The position numbers and the translations under genes are program-made. 64,000 nucleotides of DNA from Parietaria judaica (lineage: Eukaryota; Streptophyta; Magnoliopsida; Rosales; Urticaceae): assembly GCA_954871525.1 (NCBI GenBank), contig OX940861.1, forward strand, positions 40,623,201 through 40,687,200, given 5' to 3'. Position 1 is the first letter of the stretch. Every line of letters begins with the position of its first letter. The notes under the pieces are model-generated. The model was not told where the DNA came from, did no database searches, and was given only the letters and a program-made list of their open reading frames with translations. This document shows positions 58,971 to 64,000 of this stretch, piece after piece.

Positions 58971-59600
58971 CACTAGAACCTCTATAAATTAATTAATACT
59001 CGATAAATTAATAATCGCGATTAAATAATATTATTGTCCGGTCTCGACTCGGGCCTAACTAGCTAAATTAATAATTCGTTAATTTTATAAGATAATAATT
59101 TTTTTAGGAAGTATATAGGCCCCAAATGATATATAAATTAATAATTCAATTAAAAAATATACATAAATGATAATAAAATCACTATAAATAAAATATAACA
59201 TATATAACTATGAAATCACATTAAATAAAAAGATAACATTACATCACTAATCATGTAGTCTTCTTAAAATATGATTCTGTAGCAATTTGTTTGTTCTTGA
59301 AATTGATGTCTTCTTGAACTTCATCTTTGATATCATAGGTACTCTTCAATATTTCTGACATTGGTACACTAATCATGTAGTCTTCTTAAAATATGTTTTT
59401 ATAGTAATTTGTTTCTTCTTGAAATTGACGTCTTCTTGAATTTCATCTTTAATATCATTAGGCTCTTTAATATTTCTGACATTAGTAGTCTAATAAATAT
59501 TTTTAAATCATAATAGTCTCTCTTGATATTCTTAATATTGATACTTTAATATTCTCGATATAATAAATTAATAATTTTTTGTTAGTAAAGATGTTTATAT
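58971..59600. mobile_element. Emigrant/pogo-like element remnant
   Basis: After a TA dinucleotide the sequence reads CACTAGAACCTCTATAAATT, very close to the plant Emigrant/pogo terminal repeat (CAGTAAAACCTCTATAAATT, known from that family). An inverted partner is poorly kept near 59555-59580. It begins about 155 bases upstream of the gene 3 start codon. Part of its body is a 122-base direct duplication (59245 and 59367, CACTAATCATGTAGTCTTCT). Confidence 0.5.
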
Positions 59601-59812
59601 AAGTATAGCTGGTTAATATTTTTTTTGCATACTAAAAGAACGGAGTCTAACAGAATTGAGACTAGCAGAATGGAGACTAACAGAAACAGAGATGAACAGA
59701 AAGAAGCCGAACAAAAACAGAGACGACCAGGATTGCTTAATCACATCCTAGCAGCTCTGCTCGGATAAAAAGCCTAGTAACTATGTTAGACACGCGATAA
59801 GTTAACTGGAGC
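59601..59812. other. Purine-rich spacer
   Basis: Short imperfect repeats of GAGACTAACAGAA occur near 59645-59720. I see no gene. Confidence 0.5.
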
Positions 59813-60480
59813 TGTTAATGCTCGAAAATGGATCAACACTAATGCGGCCCAATTCGTGGTTTTGAGCCGGGCCTAATGCTCGCTTGGAGGTTGGATCGGG
59901 CTGATTCTTCGTGGCCAGGGTTGAGTCGTTGCCCCAGGCGAGGCGACGGAGTCCGCGATGTCTTCGTGGAGATGCGACTCGTCGTTGTATGGTGGTGAGT
60001 TCCTGCAAAATGAACAAACAATGCCAGACCTCACAAGACGAAGGCTGCCTACGTACCCTAACGGGATCAGGGCATCACGTAGTTCAGGGTTAGTGGGTGT
60101 TCAAATGGGGCGAGACGCTTGATTTGTCTCTGTTGTGGCGGAAGTATTTTCCGGTGTATTCTCATTTGTTTCCTTTTCCGAGAACGCCCTCCGGATCTGG
60201 AGAGAAACGAGAATAACGTCGCTCCTGAGCTTGGCTCACCGAAGTTCGTTAATCTCAGACCTCGTCTCTTTTAAGGAAAGATTATACTCCTCGAGCTTGG
60301 CTCGTCAGAGAATCGTCCCCGGACCTTCGTCCTTAGGAGAGGGAATGAGACGCGAACTCAGAGTGAGGCACTGTAGGGGGACTTTATTGCTCGTTTTACC
60401 TCTCCATATTAGTCGGACGATATTACGTCGGAAAAGGCGAGAGAAATAACAAACGGAGTTTTTTCCGAAATTGAGAGAAT
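59813..60480. mobile_element. Partial LTR, same family as 46279-47429
   Basis: It starts with the same TGTTAATGCTCG and follows the other copy through AGAACGCCCTCCGGATCTGG and GACTTTATTGCTCG. It then diverges near 60480. I could not find the right end or a target duplication. Confidence 0.75.
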
Positions 60481-60634
60481 TGTAGTATGCTCGATTTTTT
60501 CTTTATCCCAGATTGATCTCTCCTCCTTCCTTCGGATTGAGAGAAGCCGTGAAATTTTTGTGATCCCTCTCCTTTTTCTCGCTCAGAGAGAGAGAGAGTG
60601 CCCCCCTTCAAAGTGAGAGAAGCTGTGCCCCCCA

Positions 60635-60656
60635 CCCCCCCCCCCCCCCCCCCCCC
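60635..60656. repeat. C22 homopolymer
   Basis: There are 22 consecutive C residues after CCCCCCA. The G-rich strand could form quadruplexes, and the exact length may be a sequencing artefact. Confidence 0.8.
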
Positions 60657-60833
60657 ATTTCGAGTGGAACGATGCTTGTATTTATAAGCATATTAAAATA
60701 TGAAGGTGGCTCATCTGCCTGGGTATGCAATCATTAGAAGTTTATATTATATTGTTTCTTTGAATAGAGGGGCAATATCACCTACCACTTGGTGAATTTG
60801 TATGGTGCTCTTTCTATATTATATATATAGTTA

Positions 60834-60975
60834 GGGAAACTTGAAAAAAAGTCCCCCAAAATGCAAGTTCTACCCATTTTGTCTCCCACTTTAATAAATC
60901 TGAAAATGTATTCCCCAATTCAACTTTTGCCACAATTTTGACAAAAAAAACCCTTTTTTACCATTTTTTTACTCA
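60834..60975. mobile_element. MULE-like terminal region
   Basis: GGGAAACTTGAAAAAAAGTC, then CCCCCAAAATGCAAGTTCTA, then CAACTTTTGCCACAATTTTG is the general pattern of a common plant MULE terminal repeat. The opposite end is not in the window. Confidence 0.4.
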
Positions 60976-61460
60976 ACCTCCTTTCTCACTCTCTCTCCCT
61001 GTTTCCTTTCCCTGTCGACATTCACCCTGTCTCTCTTTCCCTCTCTCTTTGACCCCGACGAAAGCCATCGCCTCTCATTCCCTCGCCTCTGATAATCGTA
61101 AATCCGTCGCCTCTGAGCTTTGAAACCCAGAGCACCCACTCCTCGATACCCAGCTCTTCGACGCGATCCACGGCGCCCCACTCCTCGATGATACCCATAG
61201 GGTCTCTTTGAACACGAGAAAACCCAGAGGGTCTCTTCGCACCGGCCGTCTTCGAAACTCTGAGCCTCTCTTCGCCACCGACGTCGTAGAAGTCGGCGTT
61301 TCTCCCTTCTCCGGCGGAAGCTGCAAACCTATCTTAGGGTTCGAAACTCTGAAACCCACGCCTTCGCCGGCGGAAGCTTCAAACCCATCGCACGACAGCT
61401 CCCTCCTACGTTACAGCTCTCGTTGTTTGATTTTTCAGTTTCGGCTTAAGGTTTGATTTC
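60976..61460. other. CT-rich to GC-rich leader-like region
   Basis: A CT-rich tract is followed by GC-richer DNA with internal repeats (CCGGCGGAAGCT twice, near 61311 and 61365; CGAAACTCTGA twice). It resembles the 5' part of a plant transcript or a gene fragment captured by the adjacent MULE-like terminus. None of its open frames is recognisable. Confidence 0.35.
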
Positions 61461-62113
61461 TCAGTTTTAGCTTACATTATGCTTGGGCTTCCTTACTGGG
61501 TTTCGATTTTGTGCAGAAACATTCGATTTTGTGTTGACAACTTCTTGTTCGATTTTGGGTATGGTGAGTTAGGGCATTTTGTTTGTTTTCTTAGACATAT
61601 TTGATCGTGGAAAGATGATAATCCTCGTGGGGCCGGCAACAAGAACCTTACCCTGTGCGGCTAAAGATTATCTCATAATTTCAAAAGCCATTTCATATAA
61701 AATTCATGCTAAACAGTTTTATGACGTATTGTATCAGGTTCTCACTTTGTTTGTAGATATTTGGCTTAGGTGAATAGCTTATGTAACACAAGTTATTTTC
61801 AGCCTATTCGTTAACTGTAAGCCTTAAGTAGTGAAAATTGGTCACTTCTAATAAAATGGTCAAAGAGGTTTACTATTGCAGGTTTTATTTTCGTTACGCG
61901 CTTGCAACCCGGTATTGATTCCCTCGAGCTCGAAGTGTTTCTTCGTTGAAGTGGCCATTCCCGTAATTGTGTGTACTTAAAGGATTTTTTTTAGTGTTTT
62001 ATAGATCTCGTCTGCTCGATATGCTTTTTCGATCTCATATGTAGAATTTTGGCACCTTAATTATGAAAGTAAGTACGTACAAATTTTAATTGTCTAATAT
62101 TACTCACATATTT
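61461..62113. other. AT-rich DNA without a gene
   Basis: The open frame at 61579-61773 has no recognisable features. No splice-linked exons could be assembled. Confidence 0.4.
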
Positions 62114-62570
62114 GTCTAATTCTATGCATGAAACTGCCTAAGCCTAATTCCGAAACCCATATATTGTCTAAGCCAGTACGAAAAACGGTCCAAAATTAAG
62201 CAAAAAATTGTCTAACCACATATAAACTTGTAATTCCAGCCAATTAATAATTTGATGGATTTTATTTTGAAAATAAAGAAGTGTCTACTTAGGCTTTATT
62301 TATTGTCTAACCTTATGCATGAAACTGTCTAGCCTAATTCCGAAACCCAGAAATTGTCTAAGCCAGTACGAAAAACGGTCTAAAATTAAGCAAAAAACTG
62401 TCTAACCAATATTTCATACGATTTTTAAAGTGTCTACAAAGAGGCACAAAACAATCAATTTTTATGTTAAAAACTGTCTAACCACATATAAACTTGTAAT
62501 TCCAACCAATTAATAATTTCATGGATTTTATTTTGAAAATAAAAAAGTGTCTAAAGATATGTTACACTAT
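62114..62570. repeat. Degenerate precursor repeats, about 191-base unit
   Basis: A unit starting GTCTAATTCTATGCATGAAA at 62114 recurs from 62305 with substitutions and a small insertion. Both copies are dense in GTCTAA and AAACGGTC words, the core of the satellite that follows. Confidence 0.75.
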
Positions 62571-64000
62571 TTTGAAACGGTCAAAATTGAAGCTCAAATA
62601 TGTCTAAATAATATAATAAACGGTCTAAATTGTCTCTTGGAATTTGAAAATAATATTATAAACGGTCTAGATTGAAGCTCAAAAGTGTCTAAATAATATT
62701 ATAAACGGTCTAAATTTACAAATAATATTGATAATTTTCAATTATTAAAACGGTCCATTTTACATATAAAAACTGTCATTCCAGAAGCCCAAAAGTGTCT
62801 AAAGATATGTTAAACTATTTTGAAACGGTCAAAATTGAAGCTCAAAAATGTCTAAATAATATAATAAACGGTCTAAATTGCCTCTTGGAATTTGAAAATA
62901 ATATTGTAAACGGTCTATATTGAAGCTCAAAAGTGTCTAAATAATATAATAAACGGTCTAAATTGTCTCTTGGAATTTGAAAATAATATTGTAAACGGTC
63001 TAGATTGAAGCTCAAAAGTGTCTAAATAATATAATAAACGGTCTAAATTGTATCTTGGAATTTGAAAATAATATTGTAAACGGTCTAGATTGAAGCTCAA
63101 AAGTGTCTAAATAATATAATAAACGGTCTAAATTGTCTCTTGGAATTTGAAAATAATATTGTAAACGGTCTAGATTGAAGCTCAAAAGTGTCTAAATAAT
63201 ATAATAAACGGTCTAAATTGTCTCTTGGAATTTGAAAATAATATTGTAAACGGTCTAGATTGAAGCTCAAAAGTGTCTAAATAATATAATAAACGGTCTA
63301 AATTGTCTCTTGGAATTTGAAAATAATATTGTAAACGGTCTAGATTGAAGCTCAAAAGTGTCTAAATAATATAATAAACGGTCTAAATTGTCTCTTGGAA
63401 TTTGAAAATAATATTGTAAACGGTCTAGATTGAAGCTCAAAAGTGTCTAAATAATATAATAAACGGTCTAAATTGTCTCTTGGAATTTGAAAATAATATT
63501 GTAAACGGTCTAGATTGAAGCTCAAAAGTGTCTAAATAATATAATAAACGGTCTAAATTGTCTCTTGGAATTTGAAAATAATATTGTAAACGGTCTAGAT
63601 TGAAGCTCAAAAGTGTCTAAATAATATAATAAACGGTCTAAATTGTCTCTTGGAATTTGAAAATAATATTGTAAACGGTCTAGATTGAAGCTCAAAAGTG
63701 TCTAAATAATATAATAAACGGTCTAAATTGTCTCTTGGAATTTGAAAATAATATTGTAAACGGTCTAGATTGAAGCTCAAAAGTGTCTAAATAATATAAT
63801 AAACGGTCTAAATTGTCTCTTGGAATTTGAAAATAATATTGTAAACGGTCTAGATTGAAGCTCAAAAGTGTCTAAATAATATAATAAACGGTCTAAATTG
63901 TCTCTTGGAATTTGAAAATAATATTGTAAACGGTCTAGATTGAATCTCAAAAGTGTCTAAATAATATAATAAACGGTCTAAATTGTCTCTTGGAATTTGA
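62571..64000. repeat. 85-base satellite array, continuing past the window
   Basis: From 62571 to about 62900 the units are irregular. From 62916 the word TAGATTGAAGCTC (first copy TATATTGAAG) recurs every 85 bases at 63001, 63086, 63171 and onward to 63936, giving 13 units that look almost identical. Each unit carries AAACGGTCTA twice, 42 and 43 bases apart, so it is a dimer of a unit of about 42 bases. No open frame or spacer pattern is present. Confidence 0.95.

Noticed and set aside
61208..61456. 82-codon frame in GC-richer DNA, considered as a gene start.
   Set aside because: It is made of internal repeats, has no recognisable domain and cannot be joined to further exons.
62571..64000. 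Regular repeats resembling a CRISPR array.
   Set aside because: The units are contiguous 85-mers with no unique spacers, in a plant nuclear context.

Overview
The window looks like nuclear DNA of a flowering plant, most likely a eudicot. The signs are AT-rich non-coding DNA, GT-AG introns, TATAAATAG-type promoters, plant-type Ty1/copia elements with the initiator-Met primer site, L1-type LINEs with an RNase H tail, MULEs, hATs and solo LTRs. I see no bacterial, organellar or viral genes, and I cannot name the species.

The genic content is three paralogous genes on the minus strand, all encoding UPF1/SEN1-like superfamily 1 helicases. They lie at 4.58-9.21 kb (gene 1), 29.74-43.55 kb (gene 2) and 53.97-58.82 kb (gene 3). 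I rebuilt each from splice sites. They share one exon plan with identical intron phases, and exon lengths in the helicase core match almost to the base. All three have intact helicase motifs and read as 1081, about 1114 and 1114 residues. Gene 2 is unusual because its first coding exon (43426-43545) lies 9.8 kb upstream of exon 2 (33096-33638). The intron between them has been filled by a hAT element, a LINE fragment split by a 4.3-kb solo LTR, a second solo LTR and a hAT MITE.

The rest is mostly mobile DNA. By region: a 1.17-kb repeat (1-1167, repeated at 10062-11228) abuts a 5'-truncated LINE (1168-3697). Two fold-back or MULE-type structures lie at 11.8-13.1 and 14.4-17.5 kb. A decayed minus-strand copia element (17927-25586, 5-bp target duplication) sits inside an older hAT-like element. 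A very young gag-only LTR element (43969-45931) sits just upstream of gene 2. A solo LTR is at 46279-47429 and a related copy is at 59813-60480. A truncated plus-strand relative of the copia element is at 48592-50405, and a further hAT copy is at 51199-52986. The right end has a MULE-like terminus and then degenerate repeats that grade into an 85-bp satellite running off the window.

The most interesting items are the transposon-filled first intron of gene 2, its possible C-terminal exon ending in a CaaX-like motif, the 66-bp triplication at its exon 5 donor, the recent gag-only LTR element, and the satellite that appears to be captured while forming.
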